A DNA stretch of 64,000 nucleotides from Nitrospira lenta (GTDB taxonomy: Bacteria > Nitrospirota > Nitrospiria > Nitrospirales > Nitrospiraceae): the NCBI GenBank assembly GCA_945865525.1, contig CAMBDY010000002.1:1-64000 (forward strand), written 5' to 3'. The notes beneath the pieces are model-generated. The model made no database searches, was not told the origin of the DNA, and worked only from the letters and a program-made list of their open reading frames with translations. This document shows positions 26,693 to 36,434 of this stretch, piece after piece. Position 1 is the stretch's first letter. Every line of letters starts with the position of its first letter. The translations under genes and the position numbers were made by a program.

Positions 26693-27193
26693 ATGTTACG
26701 CATACGAGTCTTACATGGGCCCAATCTGAATCTCCTGGGGACCAGGGAGCAGTCGATTTACGGCACACTATCCCTGGATGACCTCAACTCGGACCTCCAG
26801 ACGTTGGCCAAAGCATTGGGGGTGGAGGTAGACCTGCGCCAGTCCAATAGCGAGGGAGAGCTGGTTAACTGGATTCAGGAGGCGCGTAAGGGATACGACG
26901 GAATCATCATCAACCCCGCCGCCTATACCCATACCAGCATCGCAATTCGGGATGCGATTGCGGCAGTGGGCCTCCCAACGGTGGAGGTCCATCTGTCCAA
27001 TATTCATCAGCGCGAGCAGTTTCGCCATCAGTCCTATATCGCGGGAGTTGCGCTTGGGCACATTGCCGGCCTGGGGCCGACCAGTTACCTCCTCGCGCTC
27101 CGCGGGCTGTGCGCTCATCTGACTGCAGCCAAACGCCAGAAGAAGACTGCCAAGCCAACGCCCGCGAAGCGGATGACAAAAAGTATAAAATAA
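26693..27193 (+). CDS. aroQ: 3-dehydroquinate dehydratase, type II
   Basis: 166 aa; third step of the shikimate pathway. The start [15 protein letters not shown] with the catalytic Tyr in [20 protein letters not shown], and [18 protein letters not shown] with the catalytic His and Arg are all present. A Lys/Ala/Pro-rich tail of about 20 residues extends past the usual end. efp follows 47 bases later; aroQ-efp-accB-accC is a conserved bacterial order. Confidence 0.95.
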   Translation: MLRIRVLHGPNLNLLGTREQSIYGTLSLDDLNSDLQTLAKALGVEVDLRQSNSEGELVNWIQEARKGYDGIIINPAAYTHTSIAIRDAIAAVGLPTVEVHLSNIHQREQFRHQSYIAGVALGHIAGLGPTSYLLALRGLCAHLTAAKRQKKTAKPTPAKRMTKSIK

Positions 27194-27240
27194 TTACTGC
27201 GTATGGTTTGCAATTTATTACTACCCAAATGGAGCATTGA

Positions 27241-27801
27241 GTGATTTCTACCACAGATTTTCGCGGGGGCGTACGGCTCTTAGTTGATAATCAGCCTTTC
27301 TATATCATTGAGTTTCAGCATGTGAAACCTGGAAAAGGCGGGGCCTTTGTGCGCACCAAGCTCAAGGGCTATCTTACAGGCAGCGTCATCGATCGAACCT
27401 TTCGCTCAGGAGAGCGGTTCGAAGAGCCGGATCTCGAAGAACGGGATATGCAATTCCTCTTCGCGACCGACGACGCCTATACCTTTATGGACACGGACAG
27501 CTTCGAGCAACTCACGTTCGAGAAGGGTAAGCTCGGCGACAATGCCGATCTGTTGAAAGAAAACATGATCGTGAAGATTCTCGTATACGAGCATCGTCCG
27601 ATCGATGTCGAGCTGCCGAACTTCATCGAGTTGAAAGTGACAGATACTGAACCGGGGTTTCGTGGCGACACGGCCACAGGCGGCACCAAGCTTGCCACCC
27701 TCGAAACTGGCGCCACTCTCAAGGTGCCTCTGTATTTGGAAACCGGAACCGTGATCAAGATCGATACACGGACCCGGTCTTACGTGGAGCGTGTTCGATG
27801 A
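27241..27801 (+). CDS. efp: Elongation factor P
   Basis: 186 aa; helps ribosomes make peptide bonds at consecutive prolines. The domain I loop reads [13 protein letters not shown], placing Lys32 at the tip, so a lysine-type rather than arginine-rhamnosyl-type EF-P. No modification enzyme (EpmA/B) is in the window. The three-domain KOW/OB/OB architecture fits length. The start is GTG with GGAG 8 bases upstream. Its stop overlaps the accB start (ATGA). Confidence 0.95.
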   Translation: MISTTDFRGGVRLLVDNQPFYIIEFQHVKPGKGGAFVRTKLKGYLTGSVIDRTFRSGERFEEPDLEERDMQFLFATDDAYTFMDTDSFEQLTFEKGKLGDNADLLKENMIVKILVYEHRPIDVELPNFIELKVTDTEPGFRGDTATGGTKLATLETGATLKVPLYLETGTVIKIDTRTRSYVERVR

Positions 27802-28370
27802 GTAAACAAAAAACGAGCAAATCCAAGAAGCGCCCGACACGGACCATTCCTTCTCAGGCCGTGTCCGCCTCTGCGAGCGGGCAGGGTCTCCCACTGCTCT
27901 CGGGACCACAGAACGCGCACATCCAGGAACTGATCAATCTCCTCAAGAAAAATAATTTAACTGAATTAGAACTGGAACACAAAGGCCTCAGAGTCCGCGT
28001 CCGGCACGAAATCGAGGCCAGAAAGATCACAACCACCGTCACCGACCAGGGAGCCTCCAGCGTCGACTCCTCGCCTCAGCCTACCTGCTCGGCAAGCGAA
28101 CCGGCCGACGACACCACTGGCATGATCACCATCCCATCGCCGATTGTCGGGACCTTCTATCGGTCTCCGTCACCAGATGCCGACCCGTATGCGGAAGAAG
28201 GTGATTATATCAAAAAAGGCCAGGTCCTCTGTATCGTCGAAGCGATGAAGCTGATGAACGAAATTGAATCAGAAGTGGACGGACGAATTACGAAGATTCT
28301 CGTCGAAAGCACCAAGCCCGTCGAATATGGCCAGCCACTCTTCCTGATCGATCCGACAGCTACGCCCTAG
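27798..28370 (+). CDS. accB: Biotin carboxyl carrier protein of acetyl-CoA carboxylase
   Basis: 190 aa. The C-terminal biotinyl domain (about 107-187) contains EAMKLMN, with Lys151 as the biotinylation site, and [18 protein letters not shown], the thumb region typical of BCCP. The N-terminus is a Lys/Ser/Thr-rich disordered extension, then an [19 protein letters not shown] helix shared by AccB proteins. It is coupled to efp by a 4-base overlap and followed by accC. Confidence 0.95.
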   Translation: MSKQKTSKSKKRPTRTIPSQAVSASASGQGLPLLSGPQNAHIQELINLLKKNNLTELELEHKGLRVRVRHEIEARKITTTVTDQGASSVDSSPQPTCSASEPADDTTGMITIPSPIVGTFYRSPSPDADPYAEEGDYIKKGQVLCIVEAMKLMNEIESEVDGRITKILVESTKPVEYGQPLFLIDPTATP

Positions 28371-28403
28371 TCCTCTTCCCTGGCCCACACCGGAGCATTC
28401 GCG

Positions 28404-29744
28404 TTGTTTAAGAAAGTATTGATAGCCAATCGTGGTGAAATTGCCCTTCGAGTCATTCGCGCCTGCAAAGAGCTCGGCATTAAGACGGTCGCCATCTTTT
28501 CAGAAGCCGATGCCGCGAGCCTCCATGTGCGGGCGGCCGATGAGAAGATTTGCGTCGGACCTCCGGATGCCGCCCTAAGCTACCGCAATATTCCCAACGT
28601 CCTGAGCGCGGCCGAGATTACCGGGGCGGACGCCATCCACCCCGGGTACGGGTTCCTCTCGGAGAATGCCCACTTTGCGGAGGTCTGTGAATCTATTGGT
28701 GTGAAATTTATTGGGCCGACCTCCGAGCAGATCGCGCTCTTAGGTGACAAGGCCAAAGCGCGTGAAATTGTCGCCCGCCGAGGCTTGCCCGTGACACCTG
28801 GTAGTCCTGGTGAACTGAAGAGCGAACAGGAAGCCCTCGACGCCGCAGGCAAGATCGGCTATCCGGTCATCATCAAAGCTTCCGCTGGCGGGGGAGGACG
28901 CGGCATGCGCGTCGTCAATCAAGCCCAAGACTTGGCGCGTGCGTTTCAAGCCGCGCAAACGGAGGCGAAAACGACGTTCGGCAACGACGCCGTCTACCTC
29001 GAACGCTACTTTCTCGAACCACGCCATATCGAAGTGCAGATTGCCGCAGACCATCGCGGGCATGTCGTACATTTCGGCGAGCGCGACTGCTCAATCCAAC
29101 GCCGACACCAGAAACTGGTGGAGGAAACACCCTCGCCGGTCGTCAATGAGACGCTCCGCAAGGAAATTTGCCGCGTCGCAGTTGAAGCCGTCAAGGCAGT
29201 GCGCTACCGGAATGTCGGGACCGTCGAGTTCCTGCTCGACAAGGACCACAACTTCTTTTTCATGGAAGTGAACACCCGCATTCAGGTGGAACATGCGATT
29301 ACAGAAATGGTGACCGGCATCGATCTGATCAAGGAGCAAATCCTGATCGCCGACGGGCAATCCCTTTCGGTCAAGCAGCAAGATATCAAGCTCAATGGGC
29401 ATAGCCTCGAATGTCGCATCAATGCCGAAGACCCAGAGAAGTTCACACCCTGTCCTGGCATGATTACCAAATACAGCGCGCCGGCTGGGTTTGGCGTCCG
29501 CGTCGACTCAGCCATGGAATCGAACATGATGGTCGTCCCGTTCTACGATTCTATGATCGCCAAAGTCATCACCCATGGCCGTAACCGGCAGGAATCCATC
29601 GCCCGCATGCGCCGCGCCCTCGACGAATTTGTGATCGAAGGTATCAAAACGACTATCCCGCTACATAAGCGCATCCTCAACGATCCCGATTTCCAAAAAG
29701 GCTATGTGTCCACTACATTCCTGGAGCATTTTTTCGCTAGTTAG
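28404..29744 (+). CDS. accC: Biotin carboxylase of acetyl-CoA carboxylase
   Basis: 446 aa; ATP-dependent carboxylation of biotin on AccB. It is an ATP-grasp enzyme with [32 protein letters not shown] (glycine-rich ATP loop, about 160-171), [15 protein letters not shown] and the active-site [11 protein letters not shown]. The start is TTG at 28404, with CGGAG 8 bases upstream; the resulting [11 protein letters not shown] is the canonical N-terminus. accA is at 50587; accD is not in the window. Confidence 0.95.
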   Translation: MFKKVLIANRGEIALRVIRACKELGIKTVAIFSEADAASLHVRAADEKICVGPPDAALSYRNIPNVLSAAEITGADAIHPGYGFLSENAHFAEVCESIGVKFIGPTSEQIALLGDKAKAREIVARRGLPVTPGSPGELKSEQEALDAAGKIGYPVIIKASAGGGGRGMRVVNQAQDLARAFQAAQTEAKTTFGNDAVYLERYFLEPRHIEVQIAADHRGHVVHFGERDCSIQRRHQKLVEETPSPVVNETLRKEICRVAVEAVKAVRYRNVGTVEFLLDKDHNFFFMEVNTRIQVEHAITEMVTGIDLIKEQILIADGQSLSVKQQDIKLNGHSLECRINAEDPEKFTPCPGMITKYSAPAGFGVRVDSAMESNMMVVPFYDSMIAKVITHGRNRQESIARMRRALDEFVIEGIKTTIPLHKRILNDPDFQKGYVSTTFLEHFFAS

Positions 29745-29792
29745 TTGGTGCAGGGCTGGCAGCGCGCCGTCCTTCCAGTTACAATCCTCAGC

Positions 29793-30449
29793 ATGGCCTC
29801 AAGAACCAGCTTTAATCTGAACCGCCTCTATATTATTCTCGATCCAGCTGCCTGTCCTGATCGTTCCTTGGTCGACGTCCTAGCGGCCTCGGCTGAGGCC
29901 GGTGCCACCCTCTTTCAATATCGCAACAAGACTGCTTCGATGAAGGACGCCTACCCCGAAGCCGTAGCACTGCGGCAAGCGGCGACAAAGGCCGGCGTCC
30001 TCTTCATCGTAAATGATCGCTGTGACTTAGCTCTGGCCGTGAATGCAGATGGCGTACATTTGGGGCAGGGTGACCTACCGCTTGCTTTGGCCCGCAAAGT
30101 CATGGGGCCAGACAAGCTGATTGGAATCTCCACCCACAATGCCACTCAGGTGAGGGAAGCCAGCGCCGGAAAGCCCGACTACCTTGGATTTGGCCCGATC
30201 TATGCGCCAGGCTCAAAGATTGATCACGATCCGGTGGTCGGGCTGGAGGGATTACGGGCGATACGCCCACTCACCTCGTTGCCGATCTTTGCGATCGGCG
30301 GTATTCAGATTGGTCAGGTCCGGGACGTTATGGAGGCGGGAGCCGATGGAGCGGCGGTCATCTCGGCCATTATGAAAGCAGCAGATATTCGAGAAGCGGT
30401 CAGAGCTTTTCTCGCCCGTATGCCGACACCAGCTTCGCCAGCGCCATAA
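29793..30449 (+). CDS. thiE: Thiamine-phosphate synthase
   Basis: 218 aa (beta/alpha)8 barrel; joins HMP-pyrophosphate and thiazole phosphate. Motifs: TLFQYRNKTAS, FIVNDRCDLALAVNADGVHLGQGDLP, IGISTHN, YLGFGPIYAPGSK and FAIGGI. I chose ATG 29793; an open frame begins right after the accC stop with TTG/GTG and would add 16 residues, and neither has a clear ribosome site. I saw no TPP riboswitch upstream. Its last 50 bases overlap convergently with bioD. Confidence 0.88.
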   Translation: MASRTSFNLNRLYIILDPAACPDRSLVDVLAASAEAGATLFQYRNKTASMKDAYPEAVALRQAATKAGVLFIVNDRCDLALAVNADGVHLGQGDLPLALARKVMGPDKLIGISTHNATQVREASAGKPDYLGFGPIYAPGSKIDHDPVVGLEGLRAIRPLTSLPIFAIGGIQIGQVRDVMEAGADGAAVISAIMKAADIREAVRAFLARMPTPASPAP

Positions 30450-31170
30450 TCTCGACCGTCCAAGCAAGTTGTAGTATACCGTCAGGCCACGTCCTTGTGA
30501 CCCCGCTGTGATAGGGGAGGGGTCCTATGACCGGGACCTTCGCCAAGCGTCCCAGCAGAACGCTCGTCGATTGTTCCTGCGTGCGCGCGATCGTCGTGCG
30601 GACTGGCCGCACTCGATTCAACACCAACGCCACGATCGGGATCTTCCGCTGGCGCAGTGCAGTAAGTGTCAACAGCGCGTGATTCACTCCACCGAGGTCT
30701 GATCGTCCTACCACAATGACGGGGAGCCCCATGCGCTCCATGAGGTCCAGCCCATCAAGGGTTCCGGTGATCGGTACATGTACTCCACCCGCTCCTTCTA
30801 CAATCAGCAAATCGTGCTTACGGCGCAGGGCACGGAAGGCATGCAGGATGGTCGCCACCCGTATCGTTTTACCTTCTGCCCGCGCAGCAGAAAGCGGCGC
30901 TACCGGACATCGAAAGACATAGGGACAGACCTCTGCCATCGGATCATGGCTGCCCGCCGCTTCCCGCAAGCGAGCGCCATCGGACTGAGCCTTGGTCGAT
31001 GGCGTAACCCCTGTCTCAACCGGCTTCATCACACCGACGTCGATCCCGCGTTGCCTCAGATGTGCCACCAACGCAGCAGCCACCAGCGTTTTTCCGACGC
31101 CCGTATCGGTCGCAGTGATAAAAACTCCTCGCGGGCTCGACTGATGAGATTTGGTTTTAGCTCGTCGCAT
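30400..31170 (-). CDS. bioD: Dethiobiotin synthetase
   Basis: About 256 aa; ATP-dependent closure of the ureido ring of dethiobiotin. P-loop ITATDTGVGKTLVAAAL (about 17-33), KPVETGV with the substrate-contact Lys, and VEGAGGVHVPI are diagnostic. I took the ATG at 31168-31170; an upstream GTG at 31200 would add 10 residues. Biotin supply matches the acc genes next door. A short-chain dehydrogenase lies upstream on the same strand. The 3' end overlaps thiE by 50 bases. Confidence 0.92.
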   Translation of the reverse strand: MRRAKTKSHQSSPRGVFITATDTGVGKTLVAAALVAHLRQRGIDVGVMKPVETGVTPSTKAQSDGARLREAAGSHDPMAEVCPYVFRCPVAPLSAARAEGKTIRVATILHAFRALRRKHDLLIVEGAGGVHVPITGTLDGLDLMERMGLPVIVVGRSDLGGVNHALLTLTALRQRKIPIVALVLNRVRPVRTTIARTQEQSTSVLLGRLAKVPVIGPLPYHSGVTRTWPDGILQLAWTVEIMALAKLVSAYGREKL

Positions 31171-31372
31171 ATCTAGACACTCGCAGGTTCTAAAGAGCAC
31201 GATTGGACTTCGCCTGCAGAAGACTCAAAACGTTCGTCCAGCAAAACCGCCTCGAGTAAAGGAGCGCAGCGTGCCCACAGCGTGCATTAAAGATCTTCGT
31301 GAAGCAGCTTGCCTGCGCAAAGGGCTTCCACGAAGGTACGGAACGCCGTGAGCGGGCTTTTCAAACCTTCGA

Positions 31373-32107
31373 CTAAAGATTCCGACTATCACAGTTCCAC
31401 ATTTGCCCCGACACGCCCTTGAGCTGTGCGAGATGCAAGACCGTCTGCGCCACTTCTTCTCGTGATGGCGGACGGCTCAAGGCATGATCGTGCCATTGAT
31501 CGCCTTCCGGTATAGCACCTTCCGATAATCCCGTTTTCTGCCAACCAGGCAAGAGCAGATTCACACGGACATTGCCGGCACCCCATTCGTGGGCCGCCGT
31601 CTGCACCAGACCGATAAGACCAGCTTTTGACGCCGCATAAGCCGCCTGCCCCATCGTGCCATGAAAGCCTGCATGAGATCCGATCACGACGATTGACCCG
31701 CCCCCGTTAGCGAGGAGGGGAGGAGCCATAGCGCGGAGGCAATGAAAAGTTCCTGTCAGATTCGTAGCCAAAACCTCAGCCCAGATGGCTTCATCTTGCC
31801 GCAACAGGAGTTGGCTTCCGCCGATGCCTGCATTGCAGATGAACACCGCGGGCACAGGCGCTTGACGACAGGAGACGGCCACCATCTGTTGCACCGCCTG
31901 GGACTGGCGAATGTCGGCAGCATAGAGGGCTCCGGCGCCACCGGCTACCACCACTTGTCTGAGCGTCTCTTCAGCCGATGCCGTATTGCGATGGTAATGA
32001 ATTCCCACCGACCAGCCTGCTTCCGCAAAGGCTAGACTGATCGCACGACCGATTCCTCCAGATGCACCGGTCACCAGCACTGCCGGCCTTTGGTTGATTT
32101 GATGCAT
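31373..32107 (-). CDS. Short-chain dehydrogenase/reductase, FabG-like
   Basis: 244 aa classical SDR. The cofactor motif VTGASGGIGRA (about 12-22), CNAGIG, and the catalytic Ser/Tyr/Lys in IGSHAGFHGTMGQAAYAASKAG are intact. HYHRN after the second strand suggests NADP preference. The position upstream of bioD suggests a role in pimelate/biotin or fatty-acid chemistry, but FabG-like SDRs are promiscuous and the substrate is not readable. The start codon lies within an inverted repeat at 32106-32190. Confidence 0.8.
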   Translation of the reverse strand: MHQINQRPAVLVTGASGGIGRAISLAFAEAGWSVGIHYHRNTASAEETLRQVVVAGGAGALYAADIRQSQAVQQMVAVSCRQAPVPAVFICNAGIGGSQLLLRQDEAIWAEVLATNLTGTFHCLRAMAPPLLANGGGSIVVIGSHAGFHGTMGQAAYAASKAGLIGLVQTAAHEWGAGNVRVNLLLPGWQKTGLSEGAIPEGDQWHDHALSRPPSREEVAQTVLHLAQLKGVSGQMWNCDSRNL

Positions 32108-32190
32108 CTGGTCTGTCTCGTTTCGTTAGTGCCCCTAGCGCGCCTGGCGAAACCTCGATCCGGCAGCCAGACAGACAAGATAGACCAGAT
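32106..32190. repeat. Imperfect inverted repeat in the divergent SDR/lipoprotein spacer
   Basis: ATCTGGTCTGTCTCG at 32106-32120 is mirrored by CAAGATAGACCAGAT at 32176-32190, 13 of 15 positions matching as an inverted repeat. Inside it GTTTCG (32120-32125) pairs with CGAAAC (32148-32153). It could be an operator for the divergent genes or the remnant of a small palindromic element. The 10-mer ATCTGGTCTG recurs at 37377-37386. Confidence 0.4.
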
Positions 32191-32333
32191 AAACCCGATC
32201 GACTGGCGTGGGTGGATTATGGGTCGGATCCTGAGTGAAGGCAAGCCGCTTGGTACGACTACTGGTCTTCTTGCCGCGTTTAGGATTCCTATGGTACGCT
32301 CTCCTTGTACTTCACCGATGGAGAACCCCGCAC

Positions 32334-33164
32334 ATGCCGCTGTACAAGCTTAGACATCGAATCCTCGGCATCCTAGGCATATTCCTGCTAGTCGCTTGCG
32401 CCACTTGGTCAGGACCACTCGCGGCGGACGAGGCCGGCATCATTGTGCAGTCCTCTGACTATTTCCCCGATCAGATCGGTAGCAACTGGCATTACCATGG
32501 GGAGATCACAGAGGGCCCTCGCCAAACGATCGGTCATACGGTTTTTTCCAACGTCTCCACCGTCACTGGCACGAAAATCCTCACAGGCATGACCACCACC
32601 GTGTTCCACGATACCAATCCAGGCAACCATGGCCCCTCGGACAGTTTCTACCGCCGCGATAGCGTCGGCATCATCTATCATGGCTCTGACCCGGGCACCC
32701 CACTGGAAAAACAGCTTGTGCCCTATCAGATCGTGCGGTTCCCCATGAAGGTCTCCGCCTCGTTCCAACAGTCCAACCGCAAGGGGTTAGACTTCGGCAA
32801 CGATATGGACCGCGACGGCGAGAACGAAAAGGTGGATGTGCAGAGCGACTCAATAGTGGTGGGGCAAGAATCGATCACCGTGCCAGCCGGCACCTTTAAA
32901 GACGCAGCGAAGGTTGTGTCGCGTATGTTTATGCAGATTCATCTGTCTGGCACGAACAAAACGGCGCAGGGCACCGATGTCATGACCGCCTGGTTTGTGA
33001 AGGGCGTGGGGCTGGTCAAGTACGTTGAGCACCAGGAAGTCACGGCGCTGGAAGACCGGGGCCTAGTCACAGAGATCATCGAAGAGCTGGAATCCTACGA
33101 AATCAAGCCGTCGGAAGGCTCACTCGGGCGGAGCAGAACCCTCGAGGGCGGGTCTGCGCGCTGA
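32334..33164 (+). CDS. Secreted lipoprotein, unknown function
   Basis: About 276 aa. The start MPLYKLRHRILG leads a hydrophobic signal with a lipobox-like LLVAC at about residue 22. The mature part is beta-rich with a DQIGSNWHYHGEI opening, an Asp-rich DFGNDMDRDGENEKVDV segment (about 165) that could bind calcium, and VPAGTFKDAAKV plus WFVKGVGLVKY near the end, a pattern I associate with secreted proteins of unknown function. GGAG is upstream of ATG 32334; a longer frame from 32235 would place 33 residues before the signal. A weak promoter (TTGCCG 32271, TGGTACGCT to 32300) precedes it. Confidence 0.65.
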   Translation: MPLYKLRHRILGILGIFLLVACATWSGPLAADEAGIIVQSSDYFPDQIGSNWHYHGEITEGPRQTIGHTVFSNVSTVTGTKILTGMTTTVFHDTNPGNHGPSDSFYRRDSVGIIYHGSDPGTPLEKQLVPYQIVRFPMKVSASFQQSNRKGLDFGNDMDRDGENEKVDVQSDSIVVGQESITVPAGTFKDAAKVVSRMFMQIHLSGTNKTAQGTDVMTAWFVKGVGLVKYVEHQEVTALEDRGLVTEIIEELESYEIKPSEGSLGRSRTLEGGSAR

Positions 33165-33318
33165 TGATGTGGTCCGACACAAATAGCATCAGGTACTAGT
33201 CACCTCCCGCCTTCGCTCCGACTCCGGACAGTCGATAGCCGCCACAGGGCTGGACGGCATTGGGACCCCACTCTCAAGAAGGCGAAGGGACAATGTCGCG
33301 ACACACTGAGCCGTTTGG

Positions 33319-33347
33319 TTGAAACATTCGCTTTTTTTTGGTATGCT
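33319..33347 (+). promoter_or_regulatory. Sigma70 promoter for the desaturase gene
   Basis: TTGAAA (33319-33324), 17-base T-rich spacer containing T8, TATGCT (33342-33347), 71 bases before the desaturase ATG. Confidence 0.6.
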
Positions 33348-33418
33348 TCGCCCGCATGTTCAGTCTTCCCCATCAGACAGTCCGATAATGCAAGCGGTCC
33401 GCTCCCCACGGAGAAATT

Positions 33419-34279
33419 ATGCGCAGTACAGCTATTGAAGCCCCCCCGACTGAAGATATATTCGTGCCCTTAAATTTTGTCCTGTTTTGTGCCATCGTTG
33501 CCGCGACCGTAATTGGTATCCCGCTCTACAGCCATTACTACGGATTCAGCCGCTTCGACTGGATCCTGTCTTTTGTGATGTACATCGTCACGGGTATGGG
33601 GATTACCGTGGGCTACCACCGGTTGGTTGCCCACCAGAGCTTCGAATGCTCTGGCTGGCTCAAGCGTTGTATTCTTATCGCCGGCGGCTGGGCCCTGCAG
33701 AATTCGGCCCTCAAGTGGGGGGGCGACCATATCCGCCATCACGCCAAAACGGATCAAGAAGAAGATCCCTACAATGCCAGCAAAGGATTCTGGCACAGCC
33801 ACTGCGGATGGCTCTTTTATAGTACCCCCCATCGCACGGAGAAGTACGAGATCCGTCTACGCCGCGACCCGATCGTAATGTGGCAACATCGTTATTACTG
33901 GCTAATCGTGGTCACAGGACTCCTGCTGCCTTTTGCGCTGGGTGTCTGGCACGGTGGTCTGCACGGGGGCATCGCAGCCTTCCTCTTGGGCGGGCTCTTC
34001 CGGATGTTCATGGTGCTCAACTCGACGTTTACAATCAATTCGCTTTGCCACATGATCGGCACCCAGCCGCATGGCACACAGGACAGCAGCCGCGATAGCT
34101 GGCTCGTCTCCTTCGTCAGCTTCGGCGAGGGCTATCACAACTTCCACCACACCTACGCCAGGGACTTCCGCAACGGACCGAAGTGGTACAACTTTGATCC
34201 TTCCAAGTGGATCATCTATACCCTCTGGCTGCTCGGGTTGGCGCATAATCTACGGCGCAACGACCCCGCTGTCGGATAG
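33419..34279 (+). CDS. Membrane fatty-acid (acyl-CoA) desaturase
   Basis: 286 aa di-iron desaturase of the stearoyl-CoA/delta-9 type, inserting a double bond into membrane acyl chains. The three His boxes are present: HRLVAH (about 67-72), HIRHH (about 104-108) and GEGYHNFHH (about 237-245). Four hydrophobic segments (about 18-37, 43-62, 155-175, 180-200) give the expected topology. The tail WYNFDPSKWIIYTLWLLGLA is typical. GGAG precedes the ATG. It has its own promoter and is probably monocistronic. Confidence 0.9.
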   Translation: MRSTAIEAPPTEDIFVPLNFVLFCAIVAATVIGIPLYSHYYGFSRFDWILSFVMYIVTGMGITVGYHRLVAHQSFECSGWLKRCILIAGGWALQNSALKWGGDHIRHHAKTDQEEDPYNASKGFWHSHCGWLFYSTPHRTEKYEIRLRRDPIVMWQHRYYWLIVVTGLLLPFALGVWHGGLHGGIAAFLLGGLFRMFMVLNSTFTINSLCHMIGTQPHGTQDSSRDSWLVSFVSFGEGYHNFHHTYARDFRNGPKWYNFDPSKWIIYTLWLLGLAHNLRRNDPAVG

Positions 34280-34455
34280 ACCGGTCCACGAACCAGTCAT
34301 ATCCAAACTCGTTTGTTCCTCTCTATCCATACCCCTATCGCGCTATGAATCATGGGCAATAGGCCTATTTATTTCGCCCCTGTTCTTCGCTTATGATGGA
34401 ATCGCTGGCCCGAGAGCCAGTCCACACGAGGGCGCAAGTAGAGGAGACAGACTCC

Positions 34456-35331
34456 ATGGCAGACGAACAACCAGCCGGGACCCAAACCGGCCACGGCAAA
34501 GACAATCTCATCCCCGGCGTCAAATATGTGATCGCTGTCAGCAGCGGAAAAGGAGGAGTCGGCAAATCCACCGTCTCCGTCAATTTGGCCGTAGCCCTCG
34601 CTTTGACCGGCGCCAAGGTAGGACTACTCGACGCGGATATCTACGGTCCCAACATTCCCATGATGATGGGGGCGACGAAGCCCCCGGAACAAAAAGATGG
34701 CAAGATCGTGCCAGCCGAAAGTCATAGTGTCAAACTCATTTCTATGGGATTTTTTATCCCGGAAGATACAGCGGTCGTCTGGCGCGGGCCGATGATCCAC
34801 ACCGCCATTCAGCAGCTCTTTCGTGACGTGCTCTGGGGCGAGCTGGATTACCTGCTCATCGACCTGCCTCCTGGCACAGGAGACGCGCAGCTGACCCTTA
34901 CCCAGCTGGTCCCCCTCACCGGTGCGGTCACGGTGACAACGCCTCAAGAGGTAGCTTTGGCTGATGTGCGTAAAGGCATGATGATGTTCCAGAAAGTCAA
35001 TGTGCCGCTCCTCGGCATTGTGGAGAATATGAGTTACTTCCTCTGCGGCCATTGCGGCGAGCGTACGGAAATCTTCTCGCACGGGGGGGGGGAGCGAGCC
35101 GCTGCCACTGTTGGCATTCCGTTCCTCGGCCGTATCCCAATCGATCCGGCTATTCGCGATGGCGGCGACTCTGGCACCCCGATCGTCGTCGCAGACCCAG
35201 CTTCTCCGCAATCAGCAGCCTTTCGGGATATCGCACAGAAAATTGTCACGGCAGTCGCCGGTACCGCAGCGGGCGTTCCACCAATCGAAAGCCTCCTGAG
35301 CAAACTCAAGAAACCTTTTACGAAAATATAA
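34456..35331 (+). CDS. Mrp/ApbC/NBP35-type Fe-S cluster carrier ATPase
   Basis: About 291 aa. The deviant Walker [12 protein letters not shown] (about 29-39), [28 protein letters not shown], and CGHCG (CxxC that binds the bridging cluster, about 197-201) identify the Mrp/ApbC family, which transfers [4Fe-4S] clusters to target enzymes. The N-terminal DUF59 domain of some homologues is absent. ATG 34456 was chosen because GAGGAG is 9 bases upstream. It leads a tight operon ending in lipA, itself a double [4Fe-4S] enzyme and therefore a plausible client. Confidence 0.9.
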   Translation: MADEQPAGTQTGHGKDNLIPGVKYVIAVSSGKGGVGKSTVSVNLAVALALTGAKVGLLDADIYGPNIPMMMGATKPPEQKDGKIVPAESHSVKLISMGFFIPEDTAVVWRGPMIHTAIQQLFRDVLWGELDYLLIDLPPGTGDAQLTLTQLVPLTGAVTVTTPQEVALADVRKGMMMFQKVNVPLLGIVENMSYFLCGHCGERTEIFSHGGGERAAATVGIPFLGRIPIDPAIRDGGDSGTPIVVADPASPQSAAFRDIAQKIVTAVAGTAAGVPPIESLLSKLKKPFTKI

Positions 35332-35355
35332 CGGATAACGGAAAGGCGGCGGGCA

Positions 35356-35661
35356 ATGGGAGAGTTCGTACGGGTGACAGGCACGGGCAATGTCCAGCCA
35401 GGTCACGGAATCGTTGCAGAAGTGAGCGGCAAGACCCTCGCAGTCTTCAATATAAGTGGAACCTTTCACGCCATCGATAATACCTGCATCCACCGGGGCG
35501 GCCCACTCGGCGAAGGTGATGTCGAAGGGTCCGTCGTGACCTGCCCGTGGCACGGATGGCAATTCGATGTTACCACCGGTGTCTGCAAGGGCAATCCTAT
35601 GGCCAAAGTCGAAGTGTACGAAGTTAAGGTAGAGGGCGCGGACGTAACAGTCCTGCTTTAA
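35356..35661 (+). CDS. Rieske-type [2Fe-2S] ferredoxin
   Basis: 101 aa. The two Rieske ligand pairs are CIHRGG (Cys-X-His, about 44-49) and CPWHGW (Cys-X2-His, about 63-68). The short length and absence of a membrane anchor or signal fit a soluble ferredoxin of dioxygenase type or a NirD-like protein. As no oxygenase is adjacent, it may donate electrons within the mrp-lipA operon. It lies 24 bases after mrp. Confidence 0.9.
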   Translation: MGEFVRVTGTGNVQPGHGIVAEVSGKTLAVFNISGTFHAIDNTCIHRGGPLGEGDVEGSVVTCPWHGWQFDVTTGVCKGNPMAKVEVYEVKVEGADVTVLL

Positions 35662-35694
35662 CTCTGCGACCAACGAAAGGAGGCCTAAGCCATC

Positions 35695-36057
35695 ATGGGT
35701 ACCTCCGCGAAAGAACAGCTTGACGTTGCAGCAGCTCTCGTCCGTCTCTATGTGTTCCTAGCTCAATACCTCGACCGCTGCTTCGACGAAACCGCACGCA
35801 AGAGCTATCCAGACTCCGAGTTACAAGGCCATCTACGCGAGACTAGACGCCAACTCATGGAGATTCTCGCCGTCAATCCGGTCGTGAAGAACAAACTTTC
35901 CGAGGAATGTGACCGTATTCTGGCATTGGGTGCCTCCTGTCTGAAAGGTGCGGTTGACGACGCCACGCATGACGCCATGCAAATGGAACGAGCCATCCTT
36001 AAAAGTAAAACCATTGCCTTGAGCGATCTTGTCGCTGTCTTCCGTGCACTAGACTAA
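35695..36057 (+). CDS. Small all-helical protein, unknown
   Basis: 120 aa, cytosolic, apparently four or five amphipathic helices (VAAALVRLYVFLAQYLDRC; ETRRQLMEILAVNP; AILKSKTIALSDLVAVFRAL). No motif or family recognised. Three Cys are spread without a CxxC. AAAGGAGG lies upstream of the ATG. It sits between a Rieske protein and lipA in an Fe-S operon, so a helper role in that process is a fair hypothesis only. Confidence 0.6.
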   Translation: MGTSAKEQLDVAAALVRLYVFLAQYLDRCFDETARKSYPDSELQGHLRETRRQLMEILAVNPVVKNKLSEECDRILALGASCLKGAVDDATHDAMQMERAILKSKTIALSDLVAVFRALD

Positions 36058-36062
36058 ACACG

Positions 36063-36425
36063 ATGGATCAGCCAGGCCTCGACAAACATCAACTGGCTGG
36101 GCTCGATGTCAGTGATAGGGGATTCAGCAGACCGGTTTCGTTTGTCCAAGTGGAGCAGCACTACCGCGCTGTTCTCCGGTATGAAATGATCCTGATCGAG
36201 ACCGAACTGCACGCCACACAGGACGAGGCCTTGCGCAGACTCATTCACACCTTGCAAGCAAAAGGCTATCGGCAACTTCGAACCCAGGTGAGCTTTCGTA
36301 GCGGCATCTATCTGGGCTCACAAGAGCTGTGGATTGAGTATCCGGACCCGGTTGCTGAACCGGCCCCCCAGGGGTTCATGACAAAAATCTTGAGCTGGTT
36401 TTGTCTCAGCAGGACCAAGGCATAG
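36063..36425 (+). CDS. Small protein, unknown, upstream of lipA
   Basis: 120 aa, 5 bases after the preceding gene. It looks alpha/beta: an acidic helix (ETELHATQDEALRRLIHTLQ, about 43-62) followed by strands (YRQLRTQVSFRS, GIYLGSQELWIEY) and a hydrophobic, Cys-containing tail (ILSWFCLS). No catalytic motif. Position and spacing indicate co-transcription with mrp, the Rieske gene and lipA. Confidence 0.6.
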   Translation: MDQPGLDKHQLAGLDVSDRGFSRPVSFVQVEQHYRAVLRYEMILIETELHATQDEALRRLIHTLQAKGYRQLRTQVSFRSGIYLGSQELWIEYPDPVAEPAPQGFMTKILSWFCLSRTKA

Positions 36426-36434
36426 TCACAGCCC

